A stretch of DNA of 64,000 bases from Paludibaculum fermentans_A (GCF_051172195.1 NZ_JBPJAQ010000001.1:1798001-1862000); one strand, 5' to 3'; counted from the first letter of the stretch, positions 33,091-43,008 are shown. The notes: generated by a model from the letters alone, not told the origin. Numbers and translations are program-made.

Positions 33091-34580
33091 TGCCGCGCCT
33101 GTTCTATACTCCACCAACCTACGGCGGCCACTCCCCGAAATACCAACTGCTCCCATTCCGCTACACCCGGATGGACGGCGAAGAGCTATTGGTAAACGAG
33201 GCGGGCGAGTATCAGTTCGTCCCGAATGGAGTCGTCGACCAACTCGTTAGGCACCAACTGTCAACGACGACCGGTCTCTACCAGACGCTCAAGGCCAAAC
33301 ACTTTGTTCATGACGGAGATTCGTCACCTCTACTTGATATCCTTGCAACGAAGATTCGGACGAAGAAGGCCTTTCTGGAGCAGGGGGTCACCTTGCACAT
33401 CATGGTTTTGACCCTCAGGTGTGAACACTCTTGCCAGTACTGTCAAGTGAGCCGCCAGACGGCGGATCGCACGACCTACGACATGAGCACCGCAAGCATC
33501 GAACGTTCGCTGAGCTTCATGATGCGATTCCCGGGCAAGCACCTTACGCTTGAATTCCAGGGCGGTGAGCCGCTCCTGGCTTTTGAAAGTCTTCGGTACG
33601 CCGTCGGAGTAGCAAAGGAACTGGCAGCAAAGCACGGCAAAACAATCAGCTTCGTTGTGTGTACCAATCTTGCGGTCAGCACGGATCACATCTTCCGCTA
33701 TTTGCGGGACGAGAACATCAAGATCAGTACCTCGCTCGATGGCCCGGCAATCGTGCACAATGCCAACCGGTTACGATCCGGTGGCAGTAGTTACGACGTG
33801 ACCATCGCGAATATCAGGCGGGCACGGGAATGGATCGGGCACGAAAACGTAGGCGCGCTTATGACGACCAGCCGATTCTCGCTCGCATATCCGAGAGAGA
33901 TCGTGGACGAATATGTGGCCCAGGGCTTCGGCAGTATCTTCTTGAGGGCAATCAACCCCTACGGCTTTGCAGTCAAGACCGTAGAGCGTACCGGATACGA
34001 CTCATCCGAGTTCTTGAGCTTCTACGGTGCGGCGCTTGACCACATAATCACGCTCAACCGGAACGGCACCAATCTCATGGAGGTGTACGCGACCCTCATT
34101 CTCGCCAAAATACTCACTCCCTACACGACCGGCTACGTAGACCTCCAGTCGCCGACCGGAGCTGGCATCAGTGTCCTCGTCTATAACTACGACGGGAAGA
34201 TCTATGCGAGCGACGAAAGTAGAATGCTCGCCGAGATGAACGACCAGACATTTCGGCTAGGCAATGTTCACGAGGATACATACCTAAGCATGGTCCAAAG
34301 TCCCGCATTCCAGTACCTGTTGAGCGCAAGCTGCAACGAGGCGCTTCCAGGATGCGCCGAATGCGCATACCAGCCGTATTGCGGCGCTGATCCCGTCCGC
34401 CACCACGCCACCCAGCGTGATGCGATCGGCCACCGGCCAACAGGCACATTCTGCCAAAAGAATCTCGGCATCATCACGGATCTCTTTCGCCGAATTCGTA
34501 CGGCCGATCCTGCTCTCCAACGGATATTCTTCGCTTGGATTCGAAACAAGCCTCACGGTTCATTGATCTCATGCGACTGA
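33090..34580 (+). CDS. hxsB: HxsB: radical SAM maturase of the His-Xaa-Ser system
   Basis: A 496-residue radical SAM enzyme. The 4Fe-4S motif is C111-x3-C115-x2-C118 in LRCEHSCQYCQVSRQ, followed by the SAM-binding GGEP (FQGGEPLL). A C-terminal cysteine cluster (SCNEALPGCAECAYQPYCGA, later GTFCQKN) resembles a SPASM auxiliary cluster domain. An N-terminal domain of about 100 residues precedes the core. The length and the EHSCQYCQVSRQ signature match HxsB. It should modify HxsA. The ATG at 33090 overlaps the previous stop (TGATG), and the 3' end overlaps hxsC by 10 bp. Confidence 0.9.
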   Translation: MPRLFYTPPTYGGHSPKYQLLPFRYTRMDGEELLVNEAGEYQFVPNGVVDQLVRHQLSTTTGLYQTLKAKHFVHDGDSSPLLDILATKIRTKKAFLEQGVTLHIMVLTLRCEHSCQYCQVSRQTADRTTYDMSTASIERSLSFMMRFPGKHLTLEFQGGEPLLAFESLRYAVGVAKELAAKHGKTISFVVCTNLAVSTDHIFRYLRDENIKISTSLDGPAIVHNANRLRSGGSSYDVTIANIRRAREWIGHENVGALMTTSRFSLAYPREIVDEYVAQGFGSIFLRAINPYGFAVKTVERTGYDSSEFLSFYGAALDHIITLNRNGTNLMEVYATLILAKILTPYTTGYVDLQSPTGAGISVLVYNYDGKIYASDESRMLAEMNDQTFRLGNVHEDTYLSMVQSPAFQYLLSASCNEALPGCAECAYQPYCGADPVRHHATQRDAIGHRPTGTFCQKNLGIITDLFRRIRTADPALQRIFFAWIRNKPHGSLISCD

Positions 34581-35725
34581 CCACTCAAGGGAATCCGTTT
34601 CACATCCGCGAACCGATTGTGGGACGAGCCTCCACTTCGCCTTGTCCTGAGTTCTCAGATCCGATATTGTTGACTGACGCGACCGGCTTCGCGCCGCCTC
34701 AGCTGCAACATTGCCGGGCTCTGCTGACGACGGCTATTCTCGACCCCGCAACCCTAGCAAGCATTACCATTCCAATCGTGCATGGGCTGCGAGATATCGA
34801 CCATCTCGATCACGGGGACATCGTTTTGCTGGATGGCCGTGGCGAGGTCCGCACGTTGTTCCGCCCTGCGAGCATTCACAACACGCTATTCCTTACAGAG
34901 CGATGCAACAGCAACTGCCTGATGTGCTCGCAACCGCCCAAAGACACTGATGACACCGCCCATTTTCTGAGGGTCAACAAGGAACTCGTGCAGTTGATCC
35001 CTCCGGACACGGATGTACTCGGGATAACGGGAGGGGAGCCGACGCTGCTCCGCGATGGGCTCATCGAGCTACTTAGTCTATTGAAGGAACGTCTCCCCAA
35101 CACACATCTACATCTCCTAACAAATGGTCGGCTGTTTGCTTGGCCCCTCTTTACTGAACGCTTGGCCGCAGTCGACCATCAAAAACTAGTTCTTGGCATC
35201 CCGCTGTATGGCGACGTGGCGACTATCCACGACTACATCGTCCAGGCGCGGGGCGCGTTCGATCAAACCATAACCGGGCTCCATCATCTTGCCCGTTTCC
35301 GGAGGTCAATAGAGCTCCGCGTCGTACTTCATAAGTTGACAGTGCCCCGTTTGAGGGAGCTTGTCGAGTTCGTGTATCGAAACCTCCCATTCGTCGAGCA
35401 CGTCGCACTGATGGGTCTCGAGCCGATCGGCCATGCCACCCACCACAGGGACAAACTCTGGATCGACCCGTTTGACTATCGCGATGCTCTAGCGTGGGCA
35501 GTGGAGTACCTTACCATTCGGGGAATGCGAGTGAGCATCTACAACCTCCAGCGTTGCGTATTGCCGGAGGTAGTATGGCCCTTCGCCAGAAAGTCGATAA
35601 GCGACTGGAAAAACATGTACCTTCCGGAATGCACGGCATGCGGCGACCGGGACTCGTGCGGCGGTTTCTTCGCGTCTGCTCAGATACTCCATAGCGAACA
35701 CATCAGGCCCCTCTCGATCAGATGA
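34571..35725 (+). CDS. hxsC: HxsC: second radical SAM maturase of the His-Xaa-Ser system
   Basis: A 384-residue radical SAM enzyme with C112-x3-C116-x2-C119 in ERCNSNCLMCSQPPKDTDD and the SAM loop ITGGEPTLL. The CSQPP-D signature is characteristic of HxsC. The C-terminus has further cysteines (ECTACGDRDSCGGFF) that could bind an auxiliary cluster. The ATG at 34571 overlaps hxsB by 10 bp; a TTG at 34535 in the same frame is less likely. It ends the operon; a repeat begins about 40 bp later. Confidence 0.9.
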   Translation: MRLTTQGNPFHIREPIVGRASTSPCPEFSDPILLTDATGFAPPQLQHCRALLTTAILDPATLASITIPIVHGLRDIDHLDHGDIVLLDGRGEVRTLFRPASIHNTLFLTERCNSNCLMCSQPPKDTDDTAHFLRVNKELVQLIPPDTDVLGITGGEPTLLRDGLIELLSLLKERLPNTHLHLLTNGRLFAWPLFTERLAAVDHQKLVLGIPLYGDVATIHDYIVQARGAFDQTITGLHHLARFRRSIELRVVLHKLTVPRLRELVEFVYRNLPFVEHVALMGLEPIGHATHHRDKLWIDPFDYRDALAWAVEYLTIRGMRVSIYNLQRCVLPEVVWPFARKSISDWKNMYLPECTACGDRDSCGGFFASAQILHSEHIRPLSIR

Positions 35726-35761
35726 CTGGCCCGGACTTGCATTTTCTTCGTTTCGTATCCC

Positions 35762-36210
35762 GTAGACTATTTTGTAGCTGCTCGGTGCTTCCGAGTTCAA
35801 CTGGCCTCCACAGACTTCAACGGGTTGGCCGTATCTGCTTGAAACGTAAGTAGATGAAAACAGGGCACTTCGTTGGAAGGCCGAGAACCGACTTGGGCAC
35901 AGTGGGTCCTCCCGAAATTGTGTCTTTGTTTTCAACAGGTTGCAGAACCACCCTGTTGGACCTTGAGGAACCTTTAGCTACAAAACCGCGTTCGGACCCG
36001 TTTCCCCGGCTGCCAGGCCGTTCCCGAGCGGTTCCAACTTATTGATTCTAGGCGCCGTCTTGCTGACACCATGCGAAGTAGCGCACCTGCGATTGAGGCA
36101 GGTGGTCGTCCACTGAATGCTGCGGAAGAACACCCAGTCTGCGGGTGGCCGACCATCCGTCCGCGCCCGTCAAGACGACACTCCCACGAGTAGTACGTTT
36201 CCGGTCAACT
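35762..36210. repeat. ~450-bp direct repeat, copy B
   Basis: Nearly the same as 37889-38337 over its full length, including the blocks gtagctgctc, acttgaaacgtaag / gcttgaaacgtaag, cccgaaattgtgtctttg and the hairpin CACCTGC-N7-GCAGGTG. Read on the - strand both copies keep a long, mostly open frame with conserved residues (VRYFAWCQQDG / VRYLTWLRQDG, and AKGSS-LNRAVLQP-like), so the unit may derive from an old gene. Confidence 0.85.
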
Positions 36211-36382
36211 TGCCGCGAGGCGGAGTGCACGGAGTGGTTTGACGCGATGTCGCCCCACGCCGGCCGGGCGGGGTCGTGGGCAGCCGGCGATGAGCCCTAA
36301 ACTCTGGGCTTCCAGATAGCTTCGTCGAGACTTCGGCTCGACAGGTAGACAGGTCCGCCATCAGTCTGGTGGAGAACGAAAT

Positions 36383-37564
36383 TCAGGCGTCCAGGCGACG
36401 GGGATTGACGAATGGGACCAGTGAGCCGCCAATGAACTGGCTCGGCTTCCAACCCGAAACCAACTTGTCAAACAGGAATGAGTCCACAGCGTTCAAGCTG
36501 AACCCCGCCAACGCACCGGGAAGACCAGCTACGGTGAGACCGATACCAAGGCCGATCGAGCTAAACAATAGGTACTTGAGCATCCTGTTTGGGAGCTTAT
36601 CTAGCCACGACAAGCTACTACAGGCCGCGACATACTCGCGCAAGATATCCGCGTCGTCCGACATCTTGTGCGTCCACTCTCGAAACTCTGCAGCCTTATT
36701 GATTAGATGTCGCAAATCCTCGAAGTTCCGCTCACCGGACGCGATGACTTGACCTACCGATCTCGTGGGCAGAACGAACTCCTGAAATCTCTCGATGTTT
36801 CCCGTACTGCGAGTTGCGTTGTCGATTATGCGGCCAATTTTATGCGTCGACAGCAGTGCCTCGAATGGCTCAGTAACCAGCTCGGAGGCATGCTCGGCAC
36901 CAGTAACAACATTTGCGATACCCTCATAGAGGTAGCTTAAGATCAGAGCCGGCGTAAGCGTAGAATCCGGATTCGCTCGACGATAGATTTCGTTGGCAGC
37001 AGCGAAATCTATGTTTGTCGCAACGACGTATGACCCACTCTCCGAATGAACTCGAAACTCCACAGCCTTCGGAGTTCTGTAACTAGGAGCCAGCGTTTCC
37101 AGGAGCGCGGACGCGACCTGATCTGTGTATGTCGTGCCCTCAATGTCCGCCAGCCATTCATGGCTCCGGGATGGATCGTACTTCCGTACTGTTAGTCGCT
37201 GGAGAATCCGGCTCCCTATGCGTCGAGCCTTACCCGGCTTACCAAGTAGCTCTTCGAGCACAGCCGGAACGTGGTTTTGAGCCGCGTATCGCGGTGCCTC
37301 GAACGCAATGAAGCTGTGCTGATCAACGTTGGCGATCGTCTTGGTCGCCACTCCTAGCCGATTCTCCTGGTAAATTACGTCGAGGTGGCCGTCTAGAACG
37401 AGCCCGAGTAAGGTATCTGGACCGCACAGGCGGACGAGGCTCTTGAACCCTTGATGATCCAGCACGAGATGTACTTGTCGGTAATACAGTAAGCATTCTG
37501 CCAGCAATCCAAGACCAGCCGTCGTGAACTGGCCTGGCCTGCCCAGACATATCGATTCAAACAT
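36383..37564 (-). CDS. Unknown protein with C-terminal membrane segment
   Basis: A 393-residue protein I cannot assign. The N-terminal 120 residues alternate strands and helices (LLYYRQVHLVLDHQGFKSLV, LGLVLDGHLDVIYQE). The centre is helical, and near the C-terminus a hydrophobic stretch (MLKYLLFSSIGLGIGLTVAG, then LPGALAGF) could cross the membrane, followed by a basic end. It stands alone between two direct copies of a 450-bp repeat, which suggests that it moved or was duplicated as a cassette. Confidence 0.65.
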   Translation of the reverse strand: MFESICLGRPGQFTTAGLGLLAECLLYYRQVHLVLDHQGFKSLVRLCGPDTLLGLVLDGHLDVIYQENRLGVATKTIANVDQHSFIAFEAPRYAAQNHVPAVLEELLGKPGKARRIGSRILQRLTVRKYDPSRSHEWLADIEGTTYTDQVASALLETLAPSYRTPKAVEFRVHSESGSYVVATNIDFAAANEIYRRANPDSTLTPALILSYLYEGIANVVTGAEHASELVTEPFEALLSTHKIGRIIDNATRSTGNIERFQEFVLPTRSVGQVIASGERNFEDLRHLINKAAEFREWTHKMSDDADILREYVAACSSLSWLDKLPNRMLKYLLFSSIGLGIGLTVAGLPGALAGFSLNAVDSFLFDKLVSGWKPSQFIGGSLVPFVNPRRLDA

Positions 37565-37888
37565 GAATTTGGTAGCGGCTCCTTTTGATGGTATACCCTC
37601 GCCCTGTTGGAAGCATACGCTCCCGCCAAGCCGCCCAGAAGCCCCGTCGTGTGAAGCTGCGACTTGGGATACGTCCAGGTGAGCCGCCTCACCGCATCCA
37701 ATTGAGCGAGAAGTCGCCCGGGCATGTGGGTGCGATCAAACCCGAATCGTGGTTGGCTGACTCGATTCGAAGACCGCCTTGCTCGGGTGCCGCCATCGCG
37801 CCTATTGCGAAGGCTGGTTGACACTCGCGTTGCTGGGAAATGCAATGGTGCGAGGCGGGCACGCAATTTCAATCCAAAATCAGGTACT

Positions 37889-38337
37889 GTAGATCTTTCT
37901 GTAGCTGCTCAGTCCTTCCTGCTTCAACCGGCTTCCACGGAGCTCAACGGATTGGCCGTATCTACTTGAAACGTAAGCAGATGGAAACAGGGCACTTCAT
38001 CGGGAGGCCGAAAACCGACTTGGGCGCAGTGGATCCTCCCGAAATTGTGTCTTTGTTTTCAATAGGTTGCAAGACCGCCCTGTTGAGCCTTGAGGAACCT
38101 TTAGCTACAAAACCGCAGTCGAGCCTGTTCTCCCTACCGCCGGGGCGTTTCCGAGCGGCTCCTACTGATTGATTCCAAGCGCCATCTTGCCGGAGCCAAG
38201 TTAGGTAGCGCACCTGCAATTGAGGCAGGTGGTCGTCCAGAGAATGCTTCGCAATAATACCCAGTCCGTGGGTTGCCGACTATCCGTCCGCACCCGTCAA
38301 TACAGCACTTCCACGGGTCATGCGTTCACGTCAACTC
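37889..38337. repeat. ~450-bp direct repeat, copy C
   Basis: Direct repeat of 35762-36210. Its central part (38162-38330) is also the sequence that IS21 interrupted near 25110/30362. On the - strand it holds an uninterrupted 85-codon frame (37962-38219) beginning MQVRYLTWLRQDGAWNQSVG. Confidence 0.85.
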
Positions 38338-38808
38338 GTCGCCGAACGTCCCAACTCCCGGATGGTACTCGGTCAGCGCCGGCGGCCTGATCCATGCCTA
38401 CCTGCTGTCCACACTCCTTCAGACGGCACTTCCAATTGCTGGACGGTTCCCGTCAACCTTGCACTGGACATGCCAGCGCCCGAGCGGCGCAGACAATTCG
38501 CCTGGCGTCCTCCTTCTCAGAACGCCGGATCTCGGGAGCGATACTTCGCAGCGTCTGAATCCAGCCCATTCTCCAAGTGGTGCGCCATCCACTCACGCAC
38601 GGGGCGAGCGAACTTGCGAGTCACATCGGCGCGTCGGCGATCATACGACCAAGTGGATCGTTTCCGGCTGGCCAAACTACTCGGTCAGATATAGACCGTG
38701 GCGGCCCCAAGCGACGGCTTCCTGGAGCGGCAGCTACGCGTCGGAGGTCGGGGCTTTGGGGGCCATTTGTCAAGCGGTTCAGCGGCCAGCCCGGGTCGGA
38801 GTTCGGCA
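38338..38808. other. Gap without a supported gene
   Basis: Several overlapping open frames occur on both strands, none with a recognisable domain or ribosome site. It lies between repeat copy C and the end of the nuclease gene and is probably decayed sequence. Confidence 0.4.
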
Positions 38809-39543
38809 TCAGCTGCACGCGTGCCATGAATGGAACAGCCGAATCTCCCCCGCACTTCCTTGATTTCCCCACAATGGAAATCGCCGTCGATGAGTAGTGA
38901 CATGTAGAGGCTCGTTCTGCGCTGACAAAATCGGTGAAAGGAGCTTATGTGGTGGGCTCGGGAACCCCAACTGCTCTCGACGACTTGGGTCGGCTAGAAC
39001 CGGCGAAAGATCCTTGGTAATCGTGCGCCCGCCCCGCACATATCCCACCATCAGACCGTCCTGCATTGCCCATGCATACTCGCCGTCCACAAAACGGCGA
39101 ATGCCTCGATCGCAATAGTGCGCACCGACGGCATGCTTGCCGTCCACGGGCTTACACTCCACGAATAGGCCATCCTGGGAGGGAAGAACCGGCAGCCGAT
39201 CCCTTCTGAGTACAACTAGGACTAAGTCTGGCACCACTCTTCGGCTTAGATCGTGAGTCCACACTTCAGGACTACATTGAATACGCCCGAACCGACGCGA
39301 GTCAAAGCCGTGCACTTCACCCGTTGCCAGCAATCTGTCTTGCAGAACGGCAAAAACTTCATGAGTCAGGTCCTCTTCCAAGGCCGTCGCCAGTTGGATG
39401 CGCTTTTCCTCGCGCAGAATCTGAATCGCGCGAGCGACCGCATGATGTGCCGCAACAATCAATCGCTCTGGCACCCTAGGATGGGGAAGCCTGCGAACGG
39501 GAAGTTCGGTGAAAAACCCAGAGGCGCTCAAACTCTTAGCCAT
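38809..39543 (-). CDS. PD-(D/E)XK nuclease-like protein paired with a methylase
   Basis: A 244-residue protein. A restriction-endonuclease-like core is visible: PD105-106 in VVPDLVLVVLRRD, then E129-C-K131 in GLFVECKPVDGKHAVGAHYC, giving a PD-x(n)-ExK active site, with a preceding helix containing acidic residues (LEEDLTHEVF). The following RFVDGEYAWAMQDGLMVGYV supports the fold. The ATG at 39543 overlaps the methylase stop by 8 bp, so the two are coupled like a restriction-modification or defence pair. Specificity unknown. Confidence 0.7.
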   Translation of the reverse strand: MAKSLSASGFFTELPVRRLPHPRVPERLIVAAHHAVARAIQILREEKRIQLATALEEDLTHEVFAVLQDRLLATGEVHGFDSRRFGRIQCSPEVWTHDLSRRVVPDLVLVVLRRDRLPVLPSQDGLFVECKPVDGKHAVGAHYCDRGIRRFVDGEYAWAMQDGLMVGYVRGGRTITKDLSPVLADPSRREQLGFPSPPHKLLSPILSAQNEPLHVTTHRRRFPLWGNQGSAGEIRLFHSWHACS

Positions 39544-42500
39544 CCAAGGCCTCAAGATGATGTTCCTCGACGTAAAGCGAGCAGAGCCGCGCTCGGCTTC
39601 GAGTCCAGAAACGCCGTTGATTTAGAATCCCGATCAGAAGCCCGCCTGGAACGCGGAGAGTGACACGGCTCGCGCCGGTAGCGCTCGCCTCTTTCATTAG
39701 GCGGGACAACCATGGTCTGGCGATTGTTGCCGGCGAACTTTGAGTTGTGACGGAGACAAACTGCCACGCCGCGAAACCAAACTCGGGTTTGTGCGGCAAC
39801 GGACGCACGTGGATTCTCTCGTCGGGCAGCCGGAACAAAGCCTGGAGCATCTCTTGCAGATACGCGCAAAAGACATGCAGATCGACTGGCGTTATGGGCG
39901 ACTCAGCCGGTTCGCGGACAGATCGGTATGGGCCGCAGAAGGTGACCGTGTCGCGGACCACGGTGGCGTCGTGCTCGTCCAGTCCGTAGAGTTCGAAGAT
40001 CAACTGGTCGATCTGTTCCCAGGGCTGCTTCTCTTTGCTAGCTTTTAGCTCCCGCGCCAGAGTCTCGATTCGAATGCGCTGGCTGGCGGAAAGCGCCCGC
40101 ATCTCAGGAAGAGGGAATGATTCGATATCCTCCTTTACGATTGTGCGATAACTGCTTCCGCCCTGGCGAGAACTTCTCATGAGGCAGTAATGGCCGAAGA
40201 GCTGGCTGTGAATGATGAGATAGAGAGTGCTGGCCAGCACGGCACCGTCCTCGGCCTGTGCCGCGGAAAACCCGTAATTGCTTTGTGAAAAGGCGAGAGG
40301 TGATTCGAGGCGAAGGAATGCCTTGGCGTCAGATCGACCCTCCCGCGGGGACTGTGGCACCACGACAAGCGGCGGTTGATACAACCGCTCGGACCTAGGC
40401 ATGTGAGCCGTTGTTCGGCCGTGGCGGTCATGCCACTTGGAGACCCCGCGGCTAATTTCGAAACTGCCTTCCGGTCGCTCAAAGTCATCTAGGTCAAGCA
40501 AATGCGCCGCTGGACTTTGCTTGAGACTTGGGGAGAGATTGTAGCCAAGGCCAGAATGCAACCCAAGGCGCTCCCAGAAAGCTCCAACGGTCTCTCCAGC
40601 GAGTTTGTCCGTCACCTCAACATCAAGGACAGTTCCGACCGCGAGCGCCTTCAGTAGCCAAGGTTTTTCGACGACAGCGGAACTAGATAACGTGTGGGCA
40701 GACTTGTAATCGATCCGAAACTGCCCGATCGAACTCCTTTGGTTCTCCCGCAGTGGCGTTATGAAGTGGAATTGATGGTCTGGACCCGGTATCGCGTTTC
40801 TGCAGAAAAGGATCATGAACGGCATTTTCATGCCAGGCCAGACCTTCGTCTCCTCAAGGTCCGAACCGTTCAGGATCCCAGTTACGGCAAAGCCGCACAG
40901 AATCGCATTGCGGGCGGTCCTGCCGGGTGGGCTCTGTCTTAGTACGATACGTGCTGGAAGGGCCATCGCAATGATCCCACCTGTACGAGCCCACTCGGCG
41001 GCACGCCACACAAATGGCAGATCCGGATCATTGTCCGGATTCTCGTACATCGTAGCTAGGTCCGTCAATCCACGGGAAATGAGCACCCTGCGGCTGATTT
41101 CCGTGAACACCTTGTTGGCCTTTACGATGGCTTTTGATTCAGCTGCCTTCCGCGCGGGGTCCTTTGCAGAAGGGCGCAGCCGCGTCCAGGGTGGATTCGT
41201 CACAACAACATCAAAAGAACCGTTGAAAGACTCTGGGACTGTATGCGCAAGGCTGCCCAATCCGAATCGGCAGGCCAAGTCGTTCCCATGCTCGCCGAAG
41301 TCGAACAAGACCTCACCGCGCAGAGGCCGAGGAAACTTCAGGCTCGCCGGAGGGCGTGGGCTACTGTTCACCTCGATCGCCGTAATGTAGAGCGCCAAAG
41401 CCGCCAGACGCAAGGCGGACTCGCTCACCTCAAATCCCCGCAGTTGGGTATATAGAATCCGCTGGATCGCCCGCGTGTTTGGTCGCGTACCATACTGTTT
41501 CCAATACTCAGCCACCAAGCGGCGAAACGCGAGCACCAGGAACACTCCTGCGCCACAAGCCGGATCCAAGACTACAGCGCCTGAAGGATTCTTCACATTT
41601 GCGAACGCCTCATCCACCATGAACTTTGCTATGTGACGAGGCGTGTAATGCACGCTCGTGCTCCGGGCGAGTTCCTCATCCCACTGATGGCTGAAGCTCT
41701 GATATACCTGGCTGAGCACCCCAATTGGAATGTGTGCAAAATCAAACTGATCCCAATCGAGTGTAGTTTGAAAGGAGCCCGACCCTGCATTCTCCCATCT
41801 CTTAAGAATGGCTTGCAGGTGGAGGAAAACTCGCCGGTTGGTCTTGTTGCCCGCGCGCTCATAGTAAGTCTGGTAAGCCCGAAGTCGGCTGGCGCGGGTT
41901 CCATGGAGGCCCTGTGGTAGGCCCAGCGGCAAAAGGTCTCCATTGAACGTTTCGTCCAGCCAGCACGATGTCTCCGCGGCGGCTTGCGCGGTGGAGAAGG
42001 CATCGCGAAGTGCTTTCGCTGACGGGCAGACCTCAGTCAAATCCGTTTCTCGCACGATGTGGCGGTCTATCAGAAAGCGGAAGAAGAGAGCCCGTCCAGT
42101 TGTCGATAATACATCAAGCCCTAGGAGTGGTCCCGGTTTGTCGCCGGTGCCCGCAAGTTCCTCAGACGTTGTGGCGAGCAACCGGTGGATCGTGTCATAT
42201 ACGTAATCCGCTTCCGCCGGCTGGCCCGGGAGTTCAAAATTACGCGTCGCTAAGCTTTGAAAGAAACCTGCGGCTCCGTCGTCGGTCAGAAGGACTGTTT
42301 TTAGGTCAGCCTGGGCCAGCGCTTGTGGATTCAAGTTGATGGGGTATACGTCCAGGGTCCCTGGTTTCACCACACCGAGGCAAGCGTGGTCCCCGCGATT
42401 TGCGAGCATACGCTGAAGGCCGAGTATCGCTTGCCTGTCCAGCGTCCCACCGTTGACCATGTACAGCAACGGACGGCCTTGAAACTCCGCGACCGCGTCC

Positions 42501-42655
42501 GGCAGCACCAGCGAGTTTCGACGGCGAAAGAGATCCAGGTAGTCAAGGTGGGCAGCGGTCGGGTCCTGGTTGAGGAACAGCAAGTCGGGACATCCGAGCG
42601 CGCGTGCATGCCCGCTAAGAAGCCTGATTGCATCCGCGTTTTGAGCTGCTGGCAT
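39536..42655 (-). CDS. Large N6-adenine DNA methyltransferase (type II/Eco57I-like)
   Basis: A 1039-residue class I DNA methyltransferase. The SAM motif is DPACGAG at 364-370 and the catalytic motif NPPW at 487-490. The conserved HYTPRHIAKFMVDEAF precedes motif I as in N-6 methylases. The long C-terminal half (from about 650) would hold target recognition and contains YRTIVKEDIESFPLP and IDQLIFELYGLDEHD, both typical of Eco57I-like enzymes. The first 300 residues are family-specific; I see no nuclease motif there. Its partner nuclease follows with an 8-bp overlap. Confidence 0.85.
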   Translation of the reverse strand: MPAAQNADAIRLLSGHARALGCPDLLFLNQDPTAAHLDYLDLFRRRNSLVLPDAVAEFQGRPLLYMVNGGTLDRQAILGLQRMLANRGDHACLGVVKPGTLDVYPINLNPQALAQADLKTVLLTDDGAAGFFQSLATRNFELPGQPAEADYVYDTIHRLLATTSEELAGTGDKPGPLLGLDVLSTTGRALFFRFLIDRHIVRETDLTEVCPSAKALRDAFSTAQAAAETSCWLDETFNGDLLPLGLPQGLHGTRASRLRAYQTYYERAGNKTNRRVFLHLQAILKRWENAGSGSFQTTLDWDQFDFAHIPIGVLSQVYQSFSHQWDEELARSTSVHYTPRHIAKFMVDEAFANVKNPSGAVVLDPACGAGVFLVLAFRRLVAEYWKQYGTRPNTRAIQRILYTQLRGFEVSESALRLAALALYITAIEVNSSPRPPASLKFPRPLRGEVLFDFGEHGNDLACRFGLGSLAHTVPESFNGSFDVVVTNPPWTRLRPSAKDPARKAAESKAIVKANKVFTEISRRVLISRGLTDLATMYENPDNDPDLPFVWRAAEWARTGGIIAMALPARIVLRQSPPGRTARNAILCGFAVTGILNGSDLEETKVWPGMKMPFMILFCRNAIPGPDHQFHFITPLRENQRSSIGQFRIDYKSAHTLSSSAVVEKPWLLKALAVGTVLDVEVTDKLAGETVGAFWERLGLHSGLGYNLSPSLKQSPAAHLLDLDDFERPEGSFEISRGVSKWHDRHGRTTAHMPRSERLYQPPLVVVPQSPREGRSDAKAFLRLESPLAFSQSNYGFSAAQAEDGAVLASTLYLIIHSQLFGHYCLMRSSRQGGSSYRTIVKEDIESFPLPEMRALSASQRIRIETLARELKASKEKQPWEQIDQLIFELYGLDEHDATVVRDTVTFCGPYRSVREPAESPITPVDLHVFCAYLQEMLQALFRLPDERIHVRPLPHKPEFGFAAWQFVSVTTQSSPATIARPWLSRLMKEASATGASRVTLRVPGGLLIGILNQRRFWTRSRARLCSLYVEEHHLEALDG

Positions 42656-42865
42656 GGATCTAGTGGCGTTGGCGAAGACGACCAGAAATCGAAGTATAGC
42701 GATGGAAGTGCCTCAGATGCAATGGGTTGGGCGGACCGCGGCCATTCTTCCGCGTTAGAGCAGAGCCGCATCTCCGCCAACTCAAAGCCGACGGCGGGGC
42801 GTATGTCGGCGTGGTTTGACGATTCACCGCCCCATCGCGCTTCAACCGGAAGTTGGGCGAGCCAG

Positions 42866-42976
42866 ACCTGTTCTCCCTACCGCCGGGTCGTTCGCCAGCG
42901 GTTGCAACTGATTGATTCCAGGTGCCGTCTTGCCGGCACCATGTAAAGTAGCGCACCTGCGATTGAGGCAGGTGAT
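42866..42976. repeat. Dispersed repeat copy D (partial)
   Basis: Matches copies B and C from cctgttctccctaccgccgg through the hairpin CACCTGC-N7-GCAGGTG, then diverges into a transposase remnant. A related patch (gtggtttgacg then cgccccaYcgc-like) lies at 42812-42840 and 36233-36265. Confidence 0.75.
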
Positions 42977-43008
42977 CGCCCTACGAATACCTTGGAGAAA
43001 GCTCAAAT

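Noticed and set aside
38273..38863. A 196-codon + strand open frame after repeat copy C
   Set aside because: It begins inside the repeat, overlaps the nuclease gene antisense, and contains no recognisable domain.
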